From: Mangifera indica
Lineage: Eukaryota > Streptophyta > Magnoliopsida > Sapindales > Anacardiaceae
Direction of reading: 5' to 3'
Assembly (NCBI RefSeq): GCF_011075055.1
Contig: NC_058155.1
Span: 2,902,001 to 2,966,000, forward strand
Length of the DNA stretch: 64,000 nucleotides
Made by a program: the position numbers and the translations under genes. This document shows, one piece after another, positions 10,202 to 22,823 of this stretch; position 1 is the first letter of the stretch, and the number at the start of each line of letters is the position of its first letter. The notes below the pieces were generated by a model. The model made no database searches. It worked only from the letters and a program-made list of their open reading frames with translations, and was not told the DNA's origin.

Positions 10202-11250
10202 TTCATAGTAACGTAACCTTAGGCCCCATATCAGATGATATATTTTGTTATGTAATTGTATAAACCAAAACTATTGTTAATTGATAAACTTCATTTTTTG
10301 CTATGAAACGAAGCTCCCATTAATCATGTGGTGTCATCTAGCAATGTCCCATGACCTCTACATCACAATGAAGTATAAGCTTTACATAATGTCAAATGAA
10401 CCTTTTTTACTCATACTTACTATGTAGTTTAATCCCTCTGTCGTTATATCTCGATTAAACTTGGATTTATGGAATGTCAAAATCCAATATTTAATCTTTT
10501 CGAATATCAAGTAATACATCAAAATGGGCTACATCGAAACTCTTTTCATGTGGACTTTTATATGCACTGGCCAATGTCTTAAATTTCCATGTTTCTTGAT
10601 ATTCGTACAAAAACTCAAGAGCGGTTGAACTAATAGATCCCTATATGATTATCACCTGTCCTCTTGTTAAAGCAACATATGATCAAATTTGCTTCTGAAG
10701 GAGACATGATTAGACCCATGGTATACACCATATAAACCATACATTTTGGAACAGAGTAAAATTGTGATATCTCAAGTCAAATGATATATACACTATTACG
10801 ATTTACATTGTATTATTGACTACATATCAATGCCTATGTGATCATCGTTTAGTAGTCACGTTTGATAAACAATATAATATAATAACCTTTGATCAGTTCT
10901 CTAACTATCAAATGGTTATATTGTTTACCTATGTGTATATCCACCACGCTTAATATCATCCAATGAATACTATGATGAAATAACGCACACCTACTATGTA
11001 ATACTATGGCCTAAATAGATTGTCTATGTAGGGATCAATTTGATGACATTTATTAAAACTCATTGAGACCTCTCACATGTCATATGTATGTAGCTAATAT
11101 GAATGTAATATATAACCACAACATATATATGAAAGTGATGCAATAAATATGCGAAGTATGATAGAACTCTTCCTTTATTAACAAATGTATATGCAAGATA
11201 TATAGCCTGGAGGCCGACAAAGTGATTGGTTTTTAGGGCATACTCTAATA
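10202..11250 (-). repeat. Copia A 3' LTR, truncated
   Basis: On the minus strand the LTR should begin TGTTAGAGTATGCC. Here it reads TATTAGAGTATGCCC from 11250, next to a polypurine tract (minus strand of 11251-11264, 'agtgggagttct'). It aligns with 58131-59150 of element C, but the roughly 575 bases that form the LTR end in C (57554-58130) are missing, and the copy stops at the gypsy polypurine tract. Confidence 0.75.
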
Positions 11251-11266
11251 AGAACTCCCACTTGGG

Positions 11267-14200
11267 CTAATGCCAATCATTGTAGTACTTAATGTCTATC
11301 CTCTCTAGATACTGATCTAATAGTTTTTGTGTTAGTGTTTTAGTTAGTGGGTCTGCAAGATTATTTGCTGAAGCAATCTTCTGAATAACAATTTCTTTAG
11401 CTTCAACAAATTCTCTCAAGATATGATATTTTCGTTGAACATGTTTTGACCTTTGATACACTCTTGGTTTCTTTGCCTATGCAATGACACTAGTATTGTC
11501 ATAGAATACAATTATTGGTTACAAATTTGTGCATCCAAACAACATCTTTCGTAGCTTCTAAAGTGACAATATATTCAACTTCTATAGTGGAGTTTCAATA
11601 GTCGACTGTTTAGAACTTTTCCAATTGACTTACATTTCTATTACAGATAAAGACAAACGTAGACATAGACTTTCTATCGTTTACATCTGACTAAAAATTA
11701 GAATCTGAATATCTTTTAAGGTTAACTCTGAACCCATATAACCTAGTATCAATTCCTTAGTCCTCTTTAAATACTTAATGATAACTTTTACTGTTGTCTC
11801 ATGTCTTTCTTTAGGATTTGATTGATATATGTTTACTGCACTGACTATAAAAACAATGTTTGGTCATGTACATAATATGATGTACATAAGACTACCTACT
11901 GTCAAAGCATATTGCACCTTACACATTTGTTATCATTTCTTATCAGTCTTTAGACACATATCTTTCAATAGATGTGCTTTATGAGGAAACGACAGAGGAC
12001 CTTTCTTAGAGTCTTGCATGTGAAAACATTTTAACACTTTTTCTATGTATAACTTTTGAGATAAATCTATTAATCCTTTTGCTCTATCTTTATAGATGTG
12101 AATATCTATAATATAGGTTGCTTCTCCTAGATCCTTTATGGAGAAAGATTTCGATAGCCATATCTTAACCTCAATCATAGTACCAATGTCGTTTCTAATT
12201 AATAATATGTTATCTACATATAATACTAGGAAAACGACAATTTTATCCCTATCCAATTTGTAAACACAGCTTATATGGATTTTTAATAAAACTAAATACT
12301 TGGATTATTTTATCAAACTGGATATTCCAGCTTTTTTAAGTTTGTTTTAATCCATATATAGATCGATGTACTTTACACACTTTATGCCTCTCGGTAGCAT
12401 ATACAAAATCAATTGACTACTCTATGTAGATATTTTTCTCAATGTACCCATTGAGAAAAACAGTTTTAACATCTATTTGCCATATCTCATAATCATAGTA
12501 TACTGCGATGGCTAGCAGGATTCTAATGGATTTAAGCATCATGACTGGTGAAAATGTCTCCTTATAATCCAACCCTTGTTTTTTAATATAACCTTTAGCT
12601 ACCAGTCGAGCTTTATAGGTTTCAATCTTTCCATCATTGCCAATTTTCTTCTTGAAGATCCATTTACATCCACTCGACAGTATTCCATCGATATATCAAT
12701 GAGTGTCCATACTTGATTAGTATATGTAGATTCAATTTCTAAATTCATTGCCTCTAGTCATCTACCGAAGTCAATATCCTATATTGCCTCTTGGTAAGTT
12801 TTTGAATCCTCTAGATGCTCAATTTCTCTCATTAGAAGTGATTCAAAATCCTCCTTTGTCAGAAATCCATATCTCTCGGGTGGTCGAGACACTCTAGTAG
12901 ACATTTTTACTTAAGCTGTTGTAGTTGATATAGGTAATTGTACACTGGGAGGATTTACCTAAATAGGCTTGGTTACTAGCTCTCCAGACTCTTCCTTAAG
13001 CATAGTTTTCCTTTCTGTACCACTTTTCTCAAGAAAATATGCATTTTTATTGACTATAATCCTTTGATTAGAGCGAAAGTAGAAATAATATCCTAAACTT
13101 TCTTTTAGATATTTGATAAACTGACCTTTCTCTACTCGGGACTCTAATTTATTTATTCTAACCACTTTGACAAATGTTGGTCGTCTATAGATTTTTAAAT
13201 AGTTTACAGTTGGAAGTCTGCCATACCATAATTCATATGGCATATTTTGGATGGACATTGATTATGCTTTATTCAAAATATGCAGTGCTATTTAAAGGGT
13301 ATGTCTCCATAAATAAATTGGCAAGTAAAACTCATCATAGATCATACCATGTCTAACAAAGTACGATTTCTTCGTTTAGACACTGTATTGTGCTGTGGTG
13401 TGAATGGTAGAGTCAACTGATATAGTATTTCTTTGTCTCTTAAGATCTCTTAAAATTCTGTACTCAAGTATTCACCTCTACGATCTGAATACAAAACGTT
13501 AATTTAACACTCTTTCTAGTTTGGTTTTCTATTTCATTCTAGAACTCTCTAAACTTTTCAAAAGCTTCAAATTTGTATTTCATCAAATATAAATACCCAT
13601 ATCGAGAATAATTATCGATTGGGGTAATGAAGTACGAAAAATCTCCTTTGGCCATTTCATTAAAGGGACCGCACACATCAATGTGTATCAATTCCAATAT
13701 ATCTTTGGTTCACTCCATTTTATTCTTAAATGAAAGCTTGATCATTTATCCTTGAAAACAAGTTCATAAGTAAGATAGGGTTCTGAACTCAATGAATCTA
13801 AAAGTCCACTTTCTCATAATTATGAAATCTGGTCCTCTTCGATATGACCAAATTTGTGATGTCATAGAACTATTGGATTTATGTGTTCTCTCATTCTTTT
13901 AGACGATATGGAATACATGACGCTATGTAAATCAAGTTCTATCACATACAAACCATTTGTATTGATAACATTTCCTATTAATCTATTTCCAAAATCGATT
14001 AGACACTTATTTTCGTTAAAAATAAACTGAAAATAATTTTTACACAGAACTAGAATAGAGATAATATTCTTGATGGCATTAGCAAAATACAAAGTTTTAT
14101 ACAAAGTTATTACATGTCTAGTAGGTAAGTGTACACTACATACACCTACAATCTCTATAGAAACTTATGTCCCATTAGCCATTTTTAGTGTGATCTCATC

Positions 14201-15255
14201 ACATCTTAATGTAGAACTATTCTGTAGTTCTATAAACAAGCATAAACATGTGAAGTTGTAGTAGAATTCGATATTCAGGAATCAATATTTGAATTAACAC
14301 TTAATTCAAATTCAATTACATAACATTGATATGTACGTGCTTTGCCTTTTCTCAGATCATCAAGGTATAGAGGGCAATTCCTCTTAAAATGCCCCTCTTG
14401 GTTGCAATAAAAGCAATTGTTCTTCTCCTGCTTCTTTTCTTTCTTTGGAACAAAAAGTCGTTGACATTGAGAACGTGATGCCCTGATGCTATAACCCTTC
14501 AACCTAGAAGACCTAGTAGTGGTTTTCTTAAAACTTTTCTTTGTACTTTTGGTCTACCAGATCCTATCTGTAAACCTTTCCTCCAAGTCTTTTGAGCTTG
14601 CCCCTTTTTCCCTCTTATGGTAGAGGTAGCTAACACCTTTACTATTGTTTTCCATTTCTTCTCATTATTATAAAGTTCTTAAATATCATTAAAAAACTCA
14701 GGGAGAGTACGCTCAATCCTATTAAGATTACAATTTATAATGAACAACTTAAAAGTTAGAAGGAGTGAATGCAGAATCAAATTCATCCAAACATTATGTA
14801 GCAAATCTGTGCCCATAATTTGTAACTCCTCAATCTTGTTAATCATTTTAATAACATGATCATTTGGGGAAATGTCTTTCTTGAGCCGTATGCTAAATAG
14901 TGAAGTCATCAAATTATCTTTTTTCACTCGAATTTTCACTATATAACTCTATTTAAGTAGTGATAATTTCATATGCACTTTTCACGTTCTCAAATCAAGT
15001 TTGGAGTTCATAGTTCATTAATGCTAGCATATAACTATAAACTTGTAAGTTAGCATCTACTTATTCAGCAAAAGCCTTTTGCTTTTCCTTAGGGGTATCA
15101 GGGTCCATTGCTATTAGTAGAGAAACCTCCAATATATATGCTGACTTTTCAAGATTTAGAACAATCGTCAAATTTCTTAGCCAGTTTTTAAAATTATGAC
15201 CAATAAGCATATGCAAGTCCATCAATTTTAAGAGTATATTGTTTGCCATTGACAT
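11267..15255 (-). pseudogene. Copia A gag-pol polyprotein, decayed
   Basis: Pieces in order along the minus strand: gag start with MANNILLKLMDLHMLIG and NFKNWLRNLTIVLNLE (15061-15255); more gag at 14679-14939; a complete zinc knuckle CFYCNQEGHFKRNC near 14380-14430; GAG-pre-integrase with NGLYVIELD and HINPIVLWH (13862-14104); integrase C-terminal part with PYELWYGRLPTVNYLKIY and GYYFYFRSNQRIIVN (12959-13258); reverse transcriptase with the YVDD box changed to YVDN and LGEATYIIDIHIY (11933-12256); RNase H end with HILREFVEAKEIVIQKI and NLADPLTKTL (11267-11461). Integrase lies before reverse transcriptase, the Ty1/copia order. Many stops and shifts separate the pieces. Confidence 0.85.
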
Positions 15256-17340
15256 TTTGAAATTTTGTATCACAAGAGAGAATGCTACAAGAAATAACAA
15301 ATTTAATATTAATCACCAAGGAACTTAATCTTATTAGCTCCCACTATTTTATTCAACTCTTATACTTCCCTAGCTAAAGATTCAGAAAGTTCATTGGATC
15401 ACTTTCTAGTAGGGAATCAAGTTCTTATCAAACTTGACAAACTGCACATAATAGATCTAAGTTCGTCAAGCTCAATAAGTAGGAAACTATTTCCTTTTGC
15501 ATTCCAAATGCAAGCTATGATTCATGTAAGCCTCTAGTTTTGAGCACTACACATAATAGATCTAAGCATTATAGACTAGTCAAATTCAACCCATCATGCT
15601 TTCCAGGCATAATACCCCATCACCCCCGCACAAAATAAAATCTAGGGAATGACAAAAATATTACTTTAGACACCAATCGACTAATTTTATGTTATATTGA
15701 ATAGTATTTGTCGCATAATAGAAATCTAGGATTTTCAGTCGTATGACGTAACCCTAATTGACCTACAATAGAAGACTCGAATTTGATATTTAAGATTTAG
15801 GAAAGGTTTTATTATTATTAATTAGGTTCACTTGATATCTTGAGTAGTCTTGTGTGTCACCCAAGACATGTTACTAAACTATATTTTTATGATTTATGTC
15901 ATTAAACTTATCTAATAACCTAAATGGTATTGTAAGAATACTTTATGCCTAAAAGTTTTAGTTCTCTAAAGCACAAAACTATGCATGATATGCCATAAAT
16001 AATTTACATAGTAATATAAAACATAAAAACTTAGGCATGTTATTAAACACATATCAACTATATTATTCAATAATCAAAAGAATTCATATTTTCATACATC
16101 TTAGCATATCACATATCTAAAATGTACATTAGATTGATCTTGAACATAAGACATCCAATATCTTATAATTTAAGTCTATAATAGCAAACTTGATTTCTTA
16201 TTTATGGATTTAAGACAACAAACATATCCAATATGTCATGTCCATTTCAACACTCATATCATCGTACATAATGTTAAACATTTAGATGCATGATGTTTAG
16301 CATGTCATAATGTCTCATATATAGTATACACATGTCACACATTAATGTTATCATATTTACATTATAATAACATGACATTGTGGCACCGTATTAAATATTT
16401 GTAACACATGATCAAATATTCAAAAACTTAACAAGTGATTTACCATACTTTATGTTCTTTATTCAAGTTTGCTAAAACACAAACACATCCAATGTTTGTT
16501 GTTTACAAGATCAAACCATGACAAGGATACAAAGTAATTAAACTAAAATTTTATACATATATAAAATTATATTTTTCTTGAAACCAAACATAAAACTCTA
16601 ACTCTTAATATTTCCAAAACATACCAAGTTCACTAAAATCTCACCAAACATGTTTCAGTTCATACTTAAACATGAAAAGGTTTTAGAATAGCAAGTTATA
16701 AACTAAATACACAACACATGCCTAATGTGAACCAAATTCACAAGTGTCATGCATTTCACCAAATCATGACATATATGAATCATTCATCACTCAAACATAA
16801 TCCATCTCACCATATGATTATTATTCAAGCATGAATAAGATTACACATAATGTAATTCATCAAAACCAAGTTATTAAGAATCCAATTATCAATCAAACCA
16901 AGTCAAATACTAATTTAATGAATTAATAACAATTCAATCAACATTGCATGCTATTTCTATCAACCAAACACATGGAAACCATGTCAACTTGTTCATGTCC
17001 TTCACTAAGTCACAAACTAAGTTTCTTAAAAACACATTTCCATGTAAAGTCAAGATTTAAATTCATGTGTATGTCATGAAAATCATATATAAAACATGAT
17101 TAAACCATTAATTTCAAAAACACCCAAATTTCTAAAATTGGGATTTTTATGTCAAAATGTGTCCAACACAATTTCAAAAAATTAAAGGTGCTTAAATGCT
17201 ATTAAGACATTCCTAATAACATATGTACACTTGGCTTGAACCAGTCACACATAACAAAACGTATGTCTTAGGTTTTGATTACTAACACATCCAAACCCTA
17301 AAATTATGGCATATTCTTGTCATTCAAGGATCAAACTCTT
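15256..17340 (-). other. Copia A leader region, non-coding
   Basis: About 2.1 kb separates the primer site from the first gag Met. It is AT-rich, with no open frame of note and many 'catgtcat', 'aacatgca' and 'acacatcc' word repeats between about 16050 and 17110. Bases 15300-16040 align with 63230-64000 of element C, so the long leader belongs to the family and is not a later insertion at that end. Confidence 0.6.
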
Positions 17341-17352
17341 GCTCTGATACCA
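17341..17352 (-). other. Copia A primer-binding site
   Basis: The minus strand reads TGGTATCAGAGC, an exact match to the common plant primer site complementary to initiator tRNA-Met, two bases inside the LTR end at 17355. It fixes the orientation and the 5' LTR boundary. Confidence 0.85.
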
Positions 17353-17354
17353 TT

Positions 17355-18682
17355 TGATGGATTTTGGTAACAAAATTAAATAATTTATATCATGTTCATA
17401 TCATATGCAATAATGGTAATATAGAATTTACATGTTGTTTCAATAAATAAAGTATAAAAGTATGACAAATACCTTGCACCTTGTAATTTAGTTTGAAATT
17501 AGGAACCTTGAATCACTAAAATAAGTGACCTTTTGACTTGCACCCTTCAAGAAAAAGCAATAGTGTTTCTCAACTAAAGGAAGAAGAAAAGGGAAAACTT
17601 TTTTTTTTCCATTCTTCTCTACCATTTTTATGTAGAAACTTGACATTTATCAAGTGAAAGCATGTGTTATTCATCTATTGGTTTGTAAATAAGAGTAAAT
17701 AATACTTTTGACACATGTTGAATAATTTATGCCCAAAATTATTTATTCAACTTTCTAAACAATTGAAAAATTGTAAAATGATAATTTTGCCCTTTTTTTG
17801 AATCTTATTCGAAAAACGTCATTTTAATTCTTGAAAAGTGCTAGTCAACCTTGGATAAATATTTTCATCTTCATAACACCATCTTTTGCTCAAAATATGT
17901 GTGTAACTTTCAAGGTTCATAGTGATGTATTCGTGGGTCCTATATCAGAAGATACGTTTCTTTGCATCACTATATAACCCAAAACTATCATTAACCAATA
18001 TATTTCATTTTCTGCTACGAAACGAAGCTCCCATTGATCATGTGGTGTCATTTAGCAATGCCCTATGACCCTTACATCACAATGAAGTACAAGCTTTACA
18101 TAATGCTAAATAAACGTTTCTTACTCATACTTACCATGTAGTTCAATCCCTCTATCGTTACATCCAAATTAAACTAGGATTTATGGAAAGTCAAAATCTA
18201 ACATTTAATCTTTTCGAATATCAAGTAATACATTAAAACATGCCATATCAAAACTCTTTTCATGTGGACTTTTATATGCACTGGCCAGCGTCTTAAATTT
18301 CCATGTTTCTTAATATTCGCACGAGAACTTGATAGCAGTCGAGCTAACGGATCCCTGTATAATCATCACCTGTCCTCTTGCTGAAGCAACATATGATCCA
18401 ATCAGCTTTTGAACAAGACATGATTAGCCCTGTGGTATAGACCATATGAATCATACGTCCCAGAACGAAATACAACTGTGATATCTTAGGTCAAAGGATC
18501 TATACACTAGTATGATTTATGATGTATCATTGATTGCATATTAATTCTCATGTGATCATCGTTTAACGGTCACATTAGATAAACAATATAATATAATAAC
18601 CTTTGGTTAGTTCTCCAACCATCAAATGGTTATATTGTTTACCTATGTATCTATTCACCATGTCTAATATCATCCAATGATA
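17355..18682 (-). repeat. Copia A 5' LTR, truncated
   Basis: Bases 17355-17930 align with 57554-58130, and 17931-18682 align with both 10202-10970 and 58131-58870. On the minus strand this is the LTR end followed by most of the LTR. About 280-300 bases at the LTR start, present in elements A (3' copy) and C, are missing at 18682. Beyond it lies gypsy LTR sequence. Confidence 0.75.
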
Positions 18683-20583
18683 TACTTTAACAAGAAAGAC
18701 TTGCTTGTATGCTAGAAGATAGGTAAGTTGGCTTTTTTCTTGTTTGTTTAAAGAAAAAATCATTATAAATATAGGCACAATGATGTTGAACGATGAAAGT
18801 TTGGCTATATTTATAGGGTTGTGTGAATCCTTGCCTGTTAATTGTATATGATTTTGTTGTCGTGAATTGTTATGCATGCTAGATGAAAAAGGTTGAGTGT
18901 TCATGATGAAAACATCTGCTGTGAGATTCTCTCTCTCTCTCTCTGTGAATACATTTATATATATATATATACACACACATACACATCCACACATATACAT
19001 ACATACATACATACATACATTTATATGAAATTAGTTGAAGAAAACTAACTTTAAATGTTCTAAATAGGGTTATTTCAGTTGAGAATTCTATTATTATGAT
19101 AGTGAATTAAACCTAAGAGATTGTTGATGTTGTTGGCTAAGATTTTGTGTGTTAATTATGTTCATGCTTTTATACTTCTATAAAACTAGTTTTGGATTGT
19201 TAAAGACTAATTTTACGACTTGTACATGTATGAGATTGCCTGAAGTTAATTGGAACAACATAGAAACCCGTAGGTTGCATTCTTTAGGTCACGATTCATG
19301 ACCATGTATGGCCTTATATACACTTGTGTGTCATTAGTTTAAATTAGAAACTTTTACAATCTTCGTGCACTAGTAATGAGGCAAGGCTTACACAAAAGTG
19401 CAGTACGAGAGACACGTCTGTGTTTGACTTTCCAAAAATGGATGTTGTACTTCAAAAGAGGCACATATAGGTGCACCCTAAGCATACATATGTGTATTCA
19501 GTTAAAAGCACAATGAAAGGGAAGAAGAAGAAAAATAAAAGAATAAAAGATTTCAATAAGTAGTACAAACCAGATAGAATTAAAAGAAGTGTCTAATTAT
19601 ATGAAAGATAACACCAGACCCTAACCGAGTTGGATTCAGATAAAAAATTAGAAAAGTTAAGAGAAGTGGTTTATATCTAGTTTACCACCAGTTATGTGCA
19701 AAAATGGCAAGATACATGAAAACGATAGGATTGGATATCTATGTGATACATCATGCACTCGGTGCTAAGGCACATAGCCATTCATTTTAGTTATGCATGG
19801 TAAGGATTATGGCTCACGTGGTTAGTGAGATGCATAATATATATATATCCATGGTAAGGGTTATCCTAAGATGGTTTAGATAGTAGTTTCGATTAGCTTA
19901 TGTGATAAGGGAAGAGATTGCTACCAATTTTTTTTTTTTGTGACCATGGTGTCCTAGTTAGTTAGCCCAATAGGCTGTATGACATCTGTGTAAGACATGA
20001 TAGATAGTGACACGCAAAGTGTCTTATACTTTCATTAAGACATTAGATATGCTGATTTCAACTTAGTCCTTAACGACCTTTGTAAATGGCTTATGTCAAG
20101 GAACCAAAATGTCGAGTTGTGACCATATTCAGATTTGTAAATGGAACATCAAGTTTATCAGTTTTATAAGTATTGAAAGTGCTAAGAAGTCACCAACTTA
20201 CTGAGTGTTTTCACTTACATATTCTTTTTTGTTGTTTTATAAGCAAATTGTGTATCGGGGCATACGAGAGAGCCAATGAGTAGCTGCGTAAAGGTGAGGG
20301 GCATAATTGTAATTTTAATTTTTCTTTTCGTTAATATATTTTTATACATTTCAGTTATAGTTTATGAATTATTATGCACATTCATTACTTATATTGGATT
20401 TCAAACAATGAAATTTGTGAAGTTTTAATAAATAAGGTATTTATTTAGATTTCACCTTTTTGCATACTTAAGTATTTATGCTCATGTATTAAATTACAAA
20501 GTTTTAAATTAATTAGCCCAGTCATGCACGTCTTTTTGGATTATATTCCAAGTAGAGGTATATATTTAGAAAGGGGTGTTATT
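18683..20583 (+). repeat. Remaining gypsy 3' LTR
   Basis: The end (20400-20583) resembles 1-173. It contains microsatellites (CT)n, (TA)n and (ACAT)n at 18929-19020 and a 'ttactgagtgttttcact' motif at 20199-20215 also seen in the solo LTRs. The LTR start was lost at the copia junction. No gene is visible; an open frame at 18575-19012 on the minus strand runs over microsatellites. Confidence 0.6.
18929..19020. repeat. Compound microsatellite (CT)n-(TA)n-(CA)n-(ACAT)n
   Basis: Runs of ttctctctctctctctct, tatatatatatata, cacacaca and catacatacatacat follow each other within about 90 bases. This is length-variable, non-coding sequence. Confidence 0.9.
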
Positions 20584-22453
20584 TCATCAAAGATTTACCA
20601 TTTTCAAACTCGTTCTGTACCTCACAATAGGTTCAGGAAACAACGAGAAGATGTGTATAAACAAGATATCTAACAACAAAAAAGGAGAAAAATGATTGAA
20701 TAAAGGAACTCTCAAACATTTGGTGATCTCAGATGTGTCAATACCAATGGTGGCTCATCATTTCAGTGAATCATTTCTTTGGATAAAAAAAGATTATGTA
20801 AACACTTACTCGAAATAGATATAATAATTTCAATCACAACTCACCAACTTTTTCAACTTTAGATTTAATAAATAATGTTAAAAAAAAAAGGTCATTGTAT
20901 TTTGAATATATATACACAAAGAATAGACTTAATGGTAAAATTAAAAAATAAAAAAAAAGAAATATTTTACTCTTTCAAGGAATAATTTCCAAAGCATGTA
21001 GCCTCTTTAAACTAAAATTTTCCTTGAGAAAATGTTGAAAATATATAACAGTAGCATTTCACATATATGACCATGATTAAAACATTGTTGTTGGCCATAA
21101 TTTGACCAAAATTACATTAGGAAGGAAAAGCATTTAATTCATCCAAGTAAAAACTTAGATGAAATTAAATTAATTTCAAACATTACTATTGACTATGATT
21201 TTAATCGCATCTAAACATGTAAACAATAGTCTTTCCTTGAGTTTTAGACTCTAATAATGAAATTAAATTATTTAGAAGTTCAACTATGGTCACACATGCC
21301 ACCCAGTACATTCCACACCCTCGTGGTGTTGTCACATGACTACCACACGATCTCATAGGTCTACCACATAATTAATGTGTGCCTCTCATGAGAAGTCACA
21401 TCTGCTCAGACCTTTGATATGTCTCTCATGTGTTGGCATGTGTGTAACATGTCACTACTTTATCGCACGTGTCTTATAGTTCATGCAGCTCCATTAGGTC
21501 AATTTGGCCTTTCATGATTATACAGGTCAAACATGAAATTACATAAAAAACAATAACTAGAATTCACATCAATGATATGGACATCTATCATCCTCAATTA
21601 AGGTAAACGACATATAATCACATATTTCTCCTTATCAACAATCCTTCATAAAATTAATTAAAAGGAAATAACCATGGTAACAATTCTTGACAGTACATGA
21701 TTTAGGCATAAAAACAATCAAAATCATAACTACAATCCTTCATACCTATAGTTCTTATTCAAATCATCAAATCAAATGTGCCAATTCATCATAATCTCCT
21801 AATCTATCAGAATCATCATACTTTAATATGAATTTCAAAGGATGGGCAAATCCTACTTACTTGAAATTCATAAAAAGTAATGCATTAGCAAGCCCTTTTT
21901 TCCTTTTAGAATTGTTGCTGATCAGATTGCCAAGATGCATTATTAGAGTTGCCTAATGAAAGCCAGATGATCAAACTCTCTCACCCACTCAATTCTAGGG
22001 TTCTGTGAATTTAAGGATTATGAAATCGTAATCCTAAAAATGTAGCGACATGTCATATATAAACTAAAAACGCATTACATACACACGAGTGTTTATCACT
22101 TAAATTTAAATTCACATGGAATCAGTCTTATTTGACTAATGTGGCACAACACATAGGTATAGCCTCACTATACACGATGGTGTGTCATCTCGAATCCCTA
22201 CTTTGACTTTCAAAAACAAGCTAACTAATGTAAAAAATTATCTTAGCCTTAAGAAATACCTATAGGTGTTACACCAAGAAATATGGGATTTGCCTCCTCT
22301 AACTTTTAAAGAAAGCTTACAAGAGAGTGGGAAACTCAAAAAGCTTGAGATACACATACAAATCTAGTATCTCTCCTATATTTATCGATATGAGATTTGC
22401 GTAAAGATGTCATGTTCATCCTTTTACGAGACTTAATGTCCTTGTTGAGGTTT
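20584..22453. other. Intergenic, possible decayed LTR
   Basis: No gene is seen. The part 21280-21500 is unusually rich in CATG/CACATG words and a little more GC-rich than its surroundings. 'ggtgttaca' at about 22266-22274 resembles an LTR terminus in minus orientation. I could not find a partner LTR, so the nature of this stretch stays open. Confidence 0.3.
22330..22440 (+). repeat. Direct repeat, copy 1 (partner at about 23030-23117)
   Basis: About 90 bases ('gatacacatacaaatctagtatct...agatttgcgtaaagatgtcat...ttttacgag') recur diverged about 690 bases downstream at 23030-23117. The MITE lies between the two copies. They could be the ends of a short element or a local duplication. Confidence 0.45.
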
Positions 22454-22461
22454 GTTTTACA

Positions 22462-22815
22462 TAGGGCTAGATTCGAGTCGAATCAAGCTCGAGCTCGGTT
22501 TGACTTAATAATAATATAGCTCACTCTCGAGCTCGGTCTTGTCAAGCTTGTTATGCTTGAGCTCAAACTCAGTTCGAATTTGACTCAGCTTATTTCAAAT
22601 TCGAGTATTCCTTATTAAAATGATGTCGTTTTAATACATATCAGTCAAAACGATGTTGTTTTATATCAAAAATTTTAATTTACAAACTTTGACAATTAAG
22701 CTCGAGCTCGGCTCAAGCTTGAAAACATTGGCTCGAGCTCACTTAGGGCTGGCTTGTTTCGAGCTTGTTCGAGTCGAGCTAGAGCTCAAATGGGCTAAGC
22801 TCAAATCCAACCCTA
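22462..22815. mobile_element. Non-autonomous hAT-type MITE, copy 1
   Basis: Ends are imperfect inverted repeats: TAGGGCTAGATTCGAG at the left and, reverse-complemented, TAGGGTTGGATTTGAG at the right. Flanks are 8-bp near-identical duplications, gttttaca (22454-22461) and gttttact (22816-22823). The interior is filled with 'GAGCTCGAGC'-type words and codes for nothing. TAGGG ends and 8-bp duplications are typical of hAT elements. Length is 354 bp. A second copy lies at 26629-26991. Confidence 0.8.
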
Positions 22816-22823
22816 GTTTTACT

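Larger units (their letters stand above)
10202..18682 (-). mobile_element. Ty1/copia retrotransposon A, decayed, minus strand
   Basis: Read on the minus strand the order is 5' LTR (17355-18682, start lost), initiator-Met primer site, about 2.1 kb leader, gag, protease, integrase, reverse transcriptase, RNase H, polypurine tract and 3' LTR (10202-11250, end lost). It is the same family as the element at 57554-64000, with similar LTR, leader and proteins. It sits between the gypsy polypurine tract and the remaining gypsy 3' LTR, so it arrived after the gypsy element. Both LTRs are truncated at their outer ends, so no target duplication is visible. Confidence 0.85.
1..20583 (+). mobile_element. 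Decayed Ty3/gypsy LTR retrotransposon with nested insertions
   Basis: Bases 1-173 resemble 20400-20583, which identifies the two ends as 5' and 3' LTRs of one element. A primer site follows the first LTR and a polypurine tract precedes the 3' side. Between them lie, in order, degenerate gag, zinc knuckle, protease, RNase H and integrase. This is the Ty3/gypsy order, with RNase H before integrase. The reverse transcriptase is missing. About 20.6 kb is spanned, but most of it is later insertions: an hAT fragment (about 1700-3790), a solo LTR (4989-9615) and a copia element (10202-18682). Every coding part carries stops and shifts, so the element is inactive. The 5' LTR start lies outside the window. 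Confidence 0.75.

Noticed and set aside
18575..19012. 145-codon minus-strand frame
   Set aside because: It starts in a compound microsatellite and crosses the copia/gypsy LTR junction, so it is chance.
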